Of a stretch of DNA of 64,000 nucleotides, positions 34,029 to 46,009 are shown in pieces. Where the stretch lies: NCBI GenBank assembly GCA_951812925.1, contig OX638372.1:9808410-9872409 (forward strand). Direction: 5' to 3'. The notes beneath the pieces were generated by a model. That model searched no databases. It saw only the letters and a list, made by a program, of their open reading frames with translations, and was not told where the DNA came from. The stretch comes from Calliopum simillimum (taxonomy: Eukaryota > Arthropoda > Insecta > Diptera > Lauxaniidae). The position numbers and the translations under genes were made by a program. Within the stretch, counting starts at the first letter, position 1, and every line of letters begins with the position of its first letter.

Positions 34029-34203
34029 TTATGTTACATTATAGTCCTTCCCGGAGAATTTTCTTAACCCTTTCGACCCGGCTGGGACAATATATAAATG
34101 GAAATTGGGATATATTGTCCCAGCCGGGTCGAAAGGGTTAAACTGCATTAGAGAATGCACAGCAGTCTGAGAAAATTCCCCGGGAATCTTGATTCACGAT
34201 AAC
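34029..34203. mobile_element. Hairpin element hosting a nested piggyBac-type MITE
   Basis: The outer arms CCTTCCCGGAGAATTTTCT and AGAAAATTCCCCGGGAATC pair across the nested element at 34068-34137. The outer text (CAGACTG, GAATTTTCTC, CCCGGG, a TTATCGTGAAT-type end) relates it to the hairpin at 27957-28060. Confidence 0.55.
34068..34137. mobile_element. 70-bp piggyBac-type MITE, perfect hairpin, TTAA flanks
   Basis: Left arm CCCTTTCGACCCGGCTGGGA... and right arm are perfect inverted repeats of 28 bp around a 14-base loop. Both ends abut TTAA (34064-34067 and 34138-34141). The TTAA duplication and CCC/GGG outer ends are the signature of the piggyBac superfamily. It is among the smallest arrangements that could still carry both ends. 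Perfect pairing suggests recent insertion or correction between arms. Confidence 0.85.
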
Positions 34204-34377
34204 CCCCTATATCCCGTTCGAAATAATCAGTAAAAGTTTCAGACTCATTTACTTTTCCATAACACTCATTGTGGCGAGTTCAAATTTTGGCCACTAGCAC
34301 TCACAAACTAAAACACATCCTCGCTGGAAAGATTTCATGCAAAAGAAGGAAAAATTGTGCGCTTATCTAGAACTCAC

Positions 34378-34594
34378 AAGTAACGGTATCTGTATTCGAT
34401 TGCATTCTGCGATTGTCTACACATATGTTTTTCATGCCTTGCCATATTGACGCACGAGGGCGATTTGGGTTAATTAGCCCCATAATTGGTGCTAAGTTTG
34501 ATTTGGGCAATTCGTTTTCAAGATAATTGCAAAAAACTAAGGCGTTCACACGGGACAAAGCAGAAGTGGTTTTCGCGGCCAACAATTCAGTCAT
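34378..34594 (-). other. Candidate coding exon of unknown gene
   Basis: An ATG at 34594 opens 72 codons (MTELLAAKTTSALSRV...) in a locally GC-richer patch. A good donor, ACTT|GTGAGT, lies at 34377 just before the in-frame stop. Codon choice looks protein-like. I recognise no domain and see no partner exon. It may equally be chance or conserved non-coding DNA. Confidence 0.2.
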
Positions 34595-34599
34595 TTAAA

Positions 34600-37070
34600 A
34601 TTTTTTTTTATATATATATCTTATTCAGACTCAAACTCCGGAAAACATTTTTCTAGAATATTTTAGCCCAATGTATCCAGTTTTAATGGACTATTTTGGC
34701 TTCTTTTTTTTTTGAAAAAAATATAATAAAAAAAAGATTACAAAGGGATAAATACGTATATTATCAAGTCATATCAAGTCGAGATTTTACAAAACACGAT
34801 TATGAGTAACCTTTAAATGACCTTCCAAAATTTAAAAAACTTATCAGCCTACTTTTCGTAATATCCAAAAATCGATTTTTTTAATCAAATTGACCGGACC
34901 TATTGCTTAAATACAATATATTTTTCGATAAATATTTATTTGTCTTAAATAAAAATATTTTCGGCATTGAATTGGTAACATTTGGCTTTTACGGACCAAT
35001 GTTTGCTTTCCAATTTACAATAAAATTTGGAACAAAAAACACAAATGCATAAATATTTTTATTTTTTATATATTTTTACAAGTAACTAGCTAATTTAGTT
35101 GGCATTGTATTGCCCATAATGACTGGTAAATTGAGACCAGATTATTTTTCAGTCAATTATGATGTAATACATGAGTAGGTTAACTAAATTAAAACAGAAA
35201 ATAAAAATAAAAAAAAAGCTGTTGACAACATCAAAGCTTAGCATTTCAATTTTCATATGAATGGAAGTTTGATGAAATTATGAGCCTAAAAGTTAAAAAA
35301 AAAAAAAATAATCAAATTATGACTAAAGTTCGACTAAGGCGACTCTCACTTTTATTGACATTTTAATCAACCTTATAATTTATAATGTTATTCGTATACA
35401 CTAGGTATATATTTTTTAATGGACTCTACCCCAGCATCTTTTGGTTTTAAAGTTGCACTTAAGCTTTTAATTGGCTTAAATACTTCAAATAGTTATAGAC
35501 CACAATGCTGCTGCCTGTAGTGTTGAAAGAAAACTCTTTTTGTAAATTATCAAATAAGGCAACCGTTTAAGTTTTCATTACCTCATTAAACAGCGCCTCA
35601 GCGTCTTTATATCGCAAATTCAACCACAAGCTCACACATTTGATTTGCCATAACTCGACTTGATGTGTCTTTTCCGCATTCACTTTCACTGAAAATGCTG
35701 TGCGCTAAACGCTACTAAGCTGCGTCGTAGGCTCACAATTGACGCCTTTAAAATTTTTTTTTTTTTGTTAAGGGAATTTATATTTGGTTATGCTTTTTAT
35801 TTTTTTATCAATTAACTGAAATTGTGTTATTTTGTATTGTTGGCTTTTTCTTTTGTTATTTTTTAATTGTACCACCACCCGTCCATCAATGGGTTACTTG
35901 GCCAGTGGCGCAAATTGTTAGCTAAAGTGCATATCAAATGGTTGCTCTACCCGAATTAAATTTACAAAGGTAACTAACTAGCTAATGTGCTTAATTTTGC
36001 GTGAAAGTATTTATCAGTTTATTTTTTAAGAGTTAACTTTGCATTTATCTAAAAAGATCTACGTCACGCTTTAGTCGGAGTTCAATGACATCAAGAATTA
36101 TAATCGGTTTTGTTACAGTCATTGTTGGCACGGTGTTCAAATAAAATATTTTCGGGCCACGAAAAAAAACACGACCCGTTCCCAGCTCTGAGAAAAACTT
36201 CTTGAGAATGTTTATTTATGCTAAGGGCCAATAGAATTTTCAAAAACGAAAGCGAAATTTCTCATAGAAATTGGATTCGCCAAATTTTTTCTTAATTTCA
36301 CTATTGCTGTGTATCTTTATAGCATACATTTTTTATGCTGTTTTGTAGTAATCACAGACCGACTTATGCTGTTTTGTCTTGAGAGAACAAAACATCTATA
36401 GACTAAAGAATGTTATAATTAGTGTAATATTACACAAAACTAAAATTAACATTTGTATCAAACAATTATCATAAAACATCAGTCGAAGTGAGGTCAAGTA
36501 GCAGGCAAACGAATTATGCTCCAACAGCAACAACAACGACAATAATTGAACCCAATATGCGCACAATTATCCCAGTAGGCATGTTGAACTGACTAACAGT
36601 TGCTTTGATATCAAAACACAGCAAAAGTATTCTCTCGTTTCACTTTCTTTCTTGCATCAGAGCGCATGCGCAGCCCGTCGTCAATTAAGGTTGTCGGTCG
36701 CCGCCGCTCCACTAATAGCTATCGTGCTTGATGAAAGTAGACAAATCGCATGAGTTTGATTTGCTACAAAATGCAGTGAGGCATTGCATTTTTTTACTTT
36801 GTAAAATATCAGTTAGTGGGATACTAAGGCGCAGCCCTAGGCTGTAAAAATTAATTTGTAACTGCGATTTAAATCAATTTCTTTTTTTTTTTTTTGTGAA
36901 TCAATTTTGAGCTTAGCGGAACCGATAACTTATTCATTATTTTAGTTGTAGGTATTTACTTTTGCCGAAGAGAAAAGCGATTGGTGAAATACCAAAATTA
37001 TTTTGACATTTAACAATAAAAGTTTCAGTCAGTAAGGTATGTGTAAGGTAGTGAATGTGGCTTAACTATT
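34600..37070. other. Gene-poor stretch with one GC-rich patch
   Basis: It is AT-rich with homopolymers. 36655-36760 is GC-rich (GAGCGCATGCGCAGCCCGTC, then GTCGCCGCCGCTCC) and could be regulatory. A single hairpin-family arm lies at 36185-36228. There is no convincing ORF. Confidence 0.35.
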
Positions 37071-37073
37071 CAA

Positions 37074-37230
37074 CCTTATCATCTAATTCGATTTCCATTT
37101 CGAAAATTTTCCAATCAAAATCGAATAAGATGATGAGGTTGACTCGATTTGGATTGGAAATATTTTCGATTCTGGAAAACAAAATCTCGACTCGATTTAG
37201 TTCCAATCGAAATCGAATTAGATGATAAGG
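37074..37230. mobile_element. 157-bp hairpin element (CCTTATCATCTAATTCG ends)
   Basis: CCTTATCATCTAATTCGATT (plus TC) at the left and its exact inverse at the right are perfect for 22 bp. Inside, further inverted TCGATTT/AAATCGA and GATTGGAAA/TTTCCAATC blocks pair. It lies 35 bp from the large foldback at 37266. Confidence 0.75.
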
Positions 37231-37265
37231 GTGATTTTTTTTTTTTTAAATAAGTCTATATAATA

Positions 37266-38275
37266 GCCGTGTTTCTTTTGACGCGTATATACAATTGTGG
37301 TAATTTTCAAATTGCGATAACTTATGAACGGTGAGTCATACGATAAAAAATCCAAGGGTCTTTTTAAGCGAGAACCACATGCTCTACAAATAACACAGTG
37401 CGACAAAATGGAAAAAATTTCTGCCCCTGGGGTCTCATAAAGTTTTTCTAATAGGTTATGAAAAATAAAAATACACGTATTTCACCGAATATGTGTATCA
37501 GTGATTTTTTCCATTTTATGGCTCCTCAAAGCTTAAAATTCACGTTTTATATGAAATTTTGAGATTTTATGAAAAAACCATGTTAGTATGAAATGGTGCT
37601 CATGTTCTTACCTTTAATTTAAGGTATAGCATTTGAGAATCCGCATTGTAGTTTTTGTTTTATAAGCAAAATCATTTTCAATGTATTTTTTATTTTCGTA
37701 GGTATATTTCGGAAAATAAAAAAAAAATCATCACAAAGTCTTCTAATATTTGAAATAGCAAAATTTTTACAATTTTTCTTATAAAACAAAAACTACCGTG
37801 CGGATTCTCAATTGCTATAGCTTAAATTAAAGGTAAGGACACGAGCAACATTTAATAATAAAATGGTTTTTTCATAAAATCTCAAAATTTCATATAAAAC
37901 GCGAATTTTAAGCTTTGAGGAGCCATAAAATGGAATAAATCACTGATACACATATTTGGTGTAATACTTTATGAGACCCCAGGGGCATTTTTTGTGTTGC
38001 ACTGTGTAATTTTAATCTTTTGTAAAAAAAAAATAATTATCTAGAAGTTATTTAAAAAAAAAAGTGATTTTTTGCCGTTTATCGGCGCTTAACCAGTTTT
38101 TATAGAAAACTCCTAAAAGATAAATTTTTTTAAAAATAAAATGAAAACTTTTTGTAGAGAACGTTATTCTCCATAAAAAAAGTTCCTTAAAGTTTTATTG
38201 TGCGACTCACTGTTCATGGGTTATCACAATTTAAAAATATCCACAATTGTATATACGCGTCAAAAGAAACACGGC
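37266..38275. mobile_element. 1-kb full-length foldback element with TA flanks
   Basis: It starts GCCGTGTTTCTTTTGACGCG and ends with the inverse, bounded by TA on each side (37264-37265 and 38276-38277). Complementarity persists inward for several hundred bases on each arm: CACAATTGT, TGCCCCTGGGGTCTCATAAA/inverse, GGCTCCTCAAAGCTTAAAAT/inverse, GAGAATCCGCA/inverse. Only a short spacer remains near 37690-37760. There is no transposase frame. TA flanks suggest Tc1/mariner-type mobilisation. Confidence 0.85.
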
Positions 38276-38279
38276 TAAT

Positions 38280-41080
38280 ATTTCAACCTCACTCTGTTTC
38301 TTAGTTTTGTGGACTGTTCTTATTTTGGGAGAGTGGGGAACCTCCAAATGGGTAATACAATTGTTAAAAATAGTAAGAAAATTTAAAAATTGCTGAAAAC
38401 TCCTGTCCGAGGGTTTCTTGGGCTGATGAAACCATTTTTAAAAGGGTATTGCCCCCGAACGGAGGCTAAAATAGCTACAAATAGAAACCAACATCATAAA
38501 TGGATTTAGCGACTCAAAAAACCCACAGATTCGAATGTTCAGTATATTTGTAGCTATTTCTGCCCTCGTTTGGAGACTATACCCCTTTAAATATGAAAAA
38601 ACTTAAAATTGCTACTAAATATTGATTCAGCAACCCAAAAATCGCAGATGCAAATAACCTACCCTCCCCCTTAAATATGCCCACAAAAACTAAAGAGTGG
38701 AGTTTGGTTGAAATATCTTAAGTATTATTTAAAAAAAAAAAAATTAAAATAGGACTTTTCCAGGTCATTCAGCTATTAAGAAAAGTTCACACATGGACTG
38801 CATAGTCCATTTGAAACTTTGATTGGTTGTTTGGCGTTGCTGGGCCACAGATTTCCTACTGTGTCTCACAATTAAAATAAAAACAGGTTTTTTAGAACCA
38901 CAATCCTTGCAAGACCATAGGAGTAGGCCGTGCTCCGTAATAACTACCGTAACCCCAACATTTTCTGTTAATAAGTTCACCAGATCTGATATTATTTTTC
39001 GAGACCCATTTTTCCCGGGAAATGGATCATGACACTCTTTAATGAAGGATAAAAAGAAGTTTATTGCAGCTTGACAATTGACGTATACAGCAACGCTTCA
39101 CCTATCAGTGTCATAGTTATATATAGAACTAATGGTACATATAATTTGCTGAACTTTCCAGAACACTATTAATTTTCTTGTAAGTAGTACCATTTAAATC
39201 GTAAGATCTTCTAAGTATATTCTCCAGCTCACATCATTTCTATATTCGAAAAAGTCCTTTTTACCGTTTTTCATTACTACAACATTTCTCTCTCGAGCAT
39301 CGTTTAATTCCAACAACAAACAAGTTTTTTCTTTAACATTATTGTATCTTTGTCATCGTCAATGTAGACGTCTGTCAAATCAATGACGCACGTCGTATGT
39401 ACATGAGAGCACCACCCAACCAACAACTGCCATGTACTCGTAAGCGCAAATTCAATGGCGATTCAGATACATTCGTTATCATGGCTGGGGACCATGCCAA
39501 CATATTCAAGTTTACAAGTTTCAATAATAGTGGTAATTATTGTTTTAAATTACATTGCTTTCTCATTGTGATGTGAAATATGTTAATCAAACACTGCAAC
39601 ATGTGGCAACAACAAAAGAGCAACAGGTTGCAATGTTACTGCAGTCAAGTAATGAGTAACTGTGGTCCCCCGTTATCAGTCATGTAAAGTCGATCAATCG
39701 ATTTTCACATAGATGTTGACTTGATGATCTTAGAAGCGGTTTATTTTTTAAACATCAAATAAATTATATTAAAAAAAGTCATTCAACTGTGCTTGACCGC
39801 AAATCATCCTCATCATTTTACTTTGTGTTTTAGTTGGTGTTCTGAAATAATTCGCTATTCGATCGAAGGTTTTCAGGTAGAAGAATTGTAATAACCTTCC
39901 ATGTATAATTGAGGAGTGGCCGTACCAAAGGGCCTAAGTACCATTTCGAAAAGTAGTGTCATAATATGAATCGGGTGACATTTTGTTAAAAGTGATTATA
40001 ATTGCTTTGTTTCCACGAAAACTTTACTCAATGGTATGAAATTGATGGCGTTATGTTAAAAAAATGATACCGGTCAAATAACGGAATGTTTTTGAAGGTT
40101 TGAACTACTCTCTCCATAAGGATCCTTTAGGCTCCATTCAAGTATTGCGTAAGCAGATTTTCAGTGAATTGTCAATATTAATTGAATTAGTCAAAAAAAA
40201 AAGTTATCGAGATCAAATTCAGATTTTATGGTGTACACCATACTTGAAACTGAAATGCTGAACACAAAAAAAAAAAGGATCACGACCAACCGTCTACCGG
40301 AAACGTAATCTACAGAATATTTTTTCATTAACCATGGGTCTAAGATCAATATCAAGCTCCCGCTTTTAGCGAGAAGTTTTTCGTATCAAGACGTATATCA
40401 ATCATTGGTTTTGTCAGCTTTCAGAATCTATTTTTATCATGAACGATTTTTAATATTCAGCCCGAGTTTTGAAAAGGTTTTCTTGAAAAGTGGTCGAAAA
40501 TCCTAAAAACTTTTGTTGAAATAAGACTTTCTTTCAAAAAATTAGAAAATTTGTTGAAATCGCTTTATTTTGGTGTTTAAAAACGAAGTCAAAAATCTTC
40601 ATCGAGATCTCTGCCGCATAAAAAGTTGTTCAGGCTCAATGTTTACGAGGATATTTGCAAAAAACACTTTTAATGCTAAAGTGATGTGGATGATGATTTT
40701 TGACATTTTTTGGCTCGATATTCATTTTAGACCAATCTTTTACTGGCCAAATTTGCTTAGAATTTTGGTCATTTATTTTACACCCGAACAATTTGGCTCA
40801 CATTGATGTAGATTTGAGATCATTAGAGCAAATTATCATTAGAGTAAACACTGTTACCGACACCTCTTTTTTCATTTCAAATTATTGTTTCTATGCAATA
40901 TTTATAAACACGTTGGCAACAATATTTCGATTTTGCTAATTTTTTTATATAATTTTTTCGTGGAAACAGCTTTACAAAACAATTTTGCGAAATAGAGAAC
41001 AAATACAGAATACTTTCTGAAAAACAGAACATTTCTACGTTTAAAAAATTATACAGTACGGTTGATTTGTTGATAGTTTT
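38280..41080. other. Gene-poor stretch
   Basis: Short opposing frames at 38765-39032 and 40570-40939 show no family resemblance. I see no bordered repeats. Confidence 0.4.
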
Positions 41081-41090
41081 CACAATACAG

Positions 41091-41538
41091 CAGGGGTTGA
41101 AATAAGAAAAAGTTATTACTGCAGAATTTTTATTTTTATTTGCAATTTTTAGCAAAATTTTTTTAATGTCTTATTCAAGTGATTAATATTAAATATTAAT
41201 ATTAAATAACATATATCATGGCAATGGTTCAATTTAAAATTGAAAATTTATAGCGAAATTTTCTTCGAATGCATTTATAAAAATATGTTTAAAGTAGAGT
41301 TGCCGAGTACTTATTGTGATTGCTACATTTTAGCCCAAATTGGTGAGGTTAGACAACTAAAACGGTTATAAACGAAATAAAATGAGTATTTAGTTTCAAC
41401 GATTAACGCAAAAATAAAGTAATATGAATTTGGGTGAAAATTATTATTACAAGTTTTTCAATATTCTGAAGTTATTACTGCAAATTTGAAGTTATTACTG
41501 CAGAAATAGGGTATTACTACAGCTTATTTCAATGCCTG
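41091..41538. mobile_element. 448-bp hAT-type MITE with 8-bp target duplication
   Basis: CAGGGGTTGAAATAAG at the left and the inverse CTTATTTCAATGCCTG at the right form 16-bp TIRs with two mismatches. CAATACAG occurs immediately outside both ends (41083-41090 and 41539-41546), the 8-bp duplication typical of hAT elements. GTTATTACTGCAG is repeated at both subterminal regions. It is non-coding. Confidence 0.88.
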
Positions 41539-41549
41539 CAATACAGTCA

Positions 41550-43210
41550 ATTCGTTTTTTTTTTTTTTTTTTAAATGACAATCCTCCCAAGAGCAAACCC
41601 GGCGCACGCTTCTGCATTTTAAGACATTCCCTTATCCTCAGCTCAAAACTTATATCACTAACTGTTTAGCAATTGAAGTTTCTTCGCCACTCACGACGTA
41701 TCAAACTGACGGGATAGCATGTTTAAGGTGTTGGTTCTCCAGTAGGCCTATTCCATCAGTACAATTTTAATACACTTATACATAAATACAGCCATAGGCC
41801 GGAGCTATTGGATGCACATAACCAAATTTGCGGTTTTGGGTTGATACTTTCAGCACAACTCGTTAAAGTATTTATATTATTTTTTTTAATTGAACATCAA
41901 AATCTAAAAACAAGATTTTGAATAAAGCTAGATATGATATAGGTACATTTATACTTGCGATTCAATGGTTCCTCATTAACTCTTTTTGATTTTGTAATAC
42001 AGTGACAAAGAAAAATGTTCAACATAACGTCTTCTTTCGGGAATATACAATGCTCACTTTCTTGTATCCAAAAAAATGTAATTTGTTGGACGGCGTACTC
42101 CAAATTTTTGCTGCTCAGTGTAAATTAAATGTTGGCTACTCGCAAGTCACTTAAAATAGCATTTTGCTGATGACGATAAAACATGCAACAACTCATTACT
42201 TTAACAAGCCAGGAATATTATCAATCAATTTTGCAATTTTCACTTTATTAAAAATATTAATTGAAATTTAAATATCCTGTCTGTTGAGTATTAAATGGTA
42301 GATAATTAAAAATTGAGAAAAATAATTCGCAAACATCTTTTGTTTTTTTTTATTTAAATAGTTTTCATATATATTTTTCCTTGATAACATACATGCATTT
42401 TAAGTATATTTTATATGTATGTTTATAGTGTGCATTATTACAGTTTACGCAGATTTCATATTTCATCAATTAGTATAAAAAATAAATCACAAAATTAGTT
42501 AAAAAATACTACAATGTAATGATATTCGGTATATTCTGTTTTCGATTTTATGTATATATTTATATTTGTATGCAAATGACTACATACATCATATTTAAAC
42601 TATTGCAAAGTGATGTGCATACTTGTGTGGCTGTAGAAATATTATTGTTATTAAAATAATTATATGCATAATTTGTTTAAAAAATGTTTTTTTGTGTTTC
42701 AATTTAATGCGGTAGTATTTAAAGTACTTGCTTATATTATAATTTTTCTTCTTATTATTGCGGAAATGTCGTTTAACTTTATAATCCTTACTTCTATTAA
42801 TGAAATACACATATCAATATGTCATACCTTGTTAGATAATCAATTATTTCAGTAATGATGATACATATAATTACTATAACAGGTAATTGAGTTTGTTTTT
42901 CATTTTCACTACATTACCAATAACAAATACTTTTGAATTGCCCTTACATATTCAATCACAATTGAAGAGCTGAGTGGATAGACATTTTTAAAAAAGTTGA
43001 GAACAAAAAAATTCTATATCATGAAAATCATATATCAGATTTAAAAGGATTCATTTGCTGGATCTTAGCAACTGGTCTAGTTAAAGCAGAGGCTTTCATT
43101 GTCTTCAAAATATATATGTAAATACATACATCACTCCTCCTTATGAATGGCTTTCTTTGCCGAATTACGACTGCATTTTTAAATTTTTCTCAACTCGGAT
43201 TTACTTTTTG
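41550..43210. other. AT-rich stretch without recognisable genes
   Basis: Only short frames and A/T-rich sequence are visible. Confidence 0.4.
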
Positions 43211-43213
43211 CAG

Positions 43214-43400
43214 TAGCAACAAATATATCACCAACACCTGCAGCAGGCAATCTGTTTAAACGACCACGAATCAGCAACGACATACAAATTTTTAACACCT
43301 GTATTGTCTGCAGAGTTCATCACAGCTCCCACAGGCAAAGGCAAGGATATATGAAACACTTTCCAACCTCGGTACCACCAAGGCCTTTATTAGACATTTT
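43214..43400 (+). other. Candidate coding exon after a good splice acceptor
   Basis: TTTACTTTTTGCAG ends at 43213. It is followed by 75 open codons beginning [18 protein letters not shown], in sequence noticeably GC-richer than its flanks. The open frame runs into the self-complementary repeat that starts near 43390 and stops at 43441. No clear donor was found and I do not recognise the protein. It could be a terminal or decayed exon. Confidence 0.25.
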
Positions 43401-44350
43401 GCATTTTTTGGATATAACACCAGATATTCATTTTTGGAAATAACGCCAGAATTTTTAGAAATAACGACAGAAAAATACTTCGAAATAAAGCCACAAAAAT
43501 CTTCATATAAAATTCTGGCGTATTTTCATTTTGTTTGGAAACCAAGTCAAAAAATTTTCTGGCATTTTTTCCAAAAATGCATGGCTTTATTTCCAAAAGA
43601 TAAGTATGTTGTTTTCAAAAAGGAAAAAACGCCAGGAAATATTTTGGAAAAAAAACAGAAATTTTCTAGCATAAATTTTGAGAAATAAACCCAAAACTCG
43701 TTTTAGTAAACAACGTAACTTTTGGAAATAAAGCCAAACAGTTTTTTAAAAAACGTCCAGAAAAGTTTTTGACTTTATTTCTAAAACAAAATGGAAATAA
43801 TGCCAGAATTTTGTTCAGAACTTTTTTTTAGCTTTATTTGTAAAAAATTTTTGGCGTTATTTCCTATGGCGTTATTCTGACGTTATATCTTTTTTAATAC
43901 TTGGCATTATTTCCCAAAATTTATGCCATAGGAAATAACGGCAGAAAAATGTTTGGGAATGATGCCAGCAAAACCTCCATACAAAATTCTGACGTTATTT
44001 CCATTTTGTTTTAGAAATAAAGTCAAAAACTTTTCTGGACGTTGTTTTAAAAAAATGTAGGGCTTTATTTCCAAAAGTTATGTGGTTTACTAAAAAGAAA
44101 AAAAGGCATACATTTTTTTTGGCATAAATTTTTGGAAATACAAGCCAAAAATTAAGTAGGAAATAAATTGTTGGCTTTATTCCCAAAACAAAATGGAAGC
44201 AACGCCAGAATTGTGAATGCCATTATTTCCAAAATTCTGGCGTTATTTCTTTTTTGAATTAAGGCTTTGTATGGAAAAAATGCCAGAATTTTTTATGGAG
44301 ATTTTTCTGGCTTTATTTTCAAAAACTTTCTGACGTTATTTCCGAGAGTA
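43390..44350. repeat. Self-complementary degenerate repeat (GGAAATAAYGCCARAA)
   Basis: Some twenty or more variants of GGAAATAACGCCAGAA or its complement TTCTGGCGTTATTTCC occur in both orientations over about 960 bp, separated by AAAATTTTT-like text. The whole block can fold on itself in many registers. It is either a decayed foldback or an expanding internal-hairpin array. Frames across it are incidental. Confidence 0.75.
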
Positions 44351-45455
44351 AAAATTCGGTTTATAATATAGTATTAAATTGTTAATGATTAAAAATTAAA
44401 TCGTTATAGAAAATATAAGTTTAATTGAAACTTGTACATTGCAACTTAGAATTTAACTGTTGTGATAGTCAAAAATGTAATTATAATTGAATATGTTATT
44501 GTAATCAAAGTTGTAATTGTCCTCGTATTACATTTAGCAGTTTTATATCGCAGCAATTGAAATCTGAAATGCAAGTATGACATTTTATATGTGTTTCTGT
44601 GTACATATCTTGTAAAAACGGTGGCTCTAATCTATTGAAATAGAAAGCATACATTTGTTACTTGCATATTTATGTATGTAATCGTATATATAAAAGTATA
44701 GTTTATGGTTTTTGCTCTTTTAATTATTTTTAGTTATTTGTTTTTTTCTTTTCGTTTTGCTTTAACATTTCCATAATTTTAATTCTTTTCTTGCTTGATT
44801 TGTATTATTCATTTTTTATAAGAATACATTTTTTTTTTTTTTTTGTTTCTAAAATAATAGTTTTCTACCAACTACTTTTTTTAAGAATTTCGTTATAATT
44901 TGATAAAATAAATAGTAAATTTTTACAGTTATAAAATATATGTATTTCCCTTGATCTAACAAATTTTGAAGAAGTTGTCTTGAATAACAATAAAATAGTT
45001 TTTTCTTAAAACTTTAACATATCGTACTTATGTTAATGCATAAATTGTTTAAAAACTCCAACATATTTAATAATATAGCCAAAAAGAGATAAACGCTTTT
45101 TAAGTGAATTATATATAAGTATTTTAAGGATTTACTAAATTATTTTTTCATGTAGTTATAAATGGGAGGAAAAAACTAATCTATTCTGTAGCAAGCTGCC
45201 GGCTCTTAAAGTAATGTTTATTACATATTTCATTATAATTATGTATATAGCTTGCCTTATGCAATTTAGTGCCTTAATACGCAATGTAAAAAGTTTAGCA
45301 GTTGCTTATTGTAGTGCTGTTAAGCGCTTATTTTTTTAGCAAAGAGGCAAAAAAAAGAAAATTATTTTACTAAAGCGGCATAAGTTTACATTTTAATATT
45401 CTTTGATTTCTTTGTCTTAGTATAACAAAAAAAAAAATTAAATTAAATATAACTT
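44350..45455. other. AT-rich stretch without recognisable genes
   Basis: No coding text or bordered repeats were seen. Confidence 0.4.
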
Positions 45456-45458
45456 TTA

Positions 45459-45746
45459 GGCCCGGATTCACAGTCCCTAATTAATTAATGACAAGAGTTT
45501 AATAAACAAAATTTTATTTTCAGTAATAAGTTAACCATTAGTTAAATTTAAATTTCATTGGTGAACCATGCCCTTCCACTAATTTGATCAGAAAAATTCA
45601 CTACTTCATCAGTAAAATTTCATCGTTTTTGTTATTTGGTTTTCCCAACCTTAAAAAAAAAAACATGTTTTCACAAAATCCACTCTGTCAATAGGAAACA
45701 TTAGTTAAACTCTTGTCACCATTTTAGTTAACTGTGGATTGGGGCC
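45459..45746. mobile_element. 288-bp Tourist/PIF-Harbinger-type MITE, TTA duplication
   Basis: GGCCCGGATTCACAGT at the left and the inverse of GGCCCCAATCCACAGT at the right are the ends. GACAAGAGTTTAA recurs inverted inside both ends. TTA lies directly outside on both sides (45456-45458 and 45747-45749). The 3-bp TTA duplication and GGCC-starting TIR indicate the PIF/Harbinger superfamily. It is non-coding. Confidence 0.82.
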
Positions 45747-46009
45747 TTAGTCAAACTCAGAAAATCGACTACGGAATACCGAAGAATTTTTGAGTGCAAA
45801 ATACAAAATCTTACATAGTTAATTTTCTTCAATAATAAAATTAAATAGTTGTCAAAATATAGTTAAAAAAAATGTATATATTTTGGACCTAATGAATGTA
45901 TAACACTTTAAGCAAACATAAATCTTATGGAACTACTGACACCAAGCCCATTCAGCCAACGATATTTTAACTTAATAATAGCAATGATAAATTTGATGTT
46001 GAAAAAAAA

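Noticed and set aside
36185..36228. Another full hairpin element
   Set aside because: Only one arm related to the 27957-28060 hairpin is present, so it is mentioned as a fragment only.
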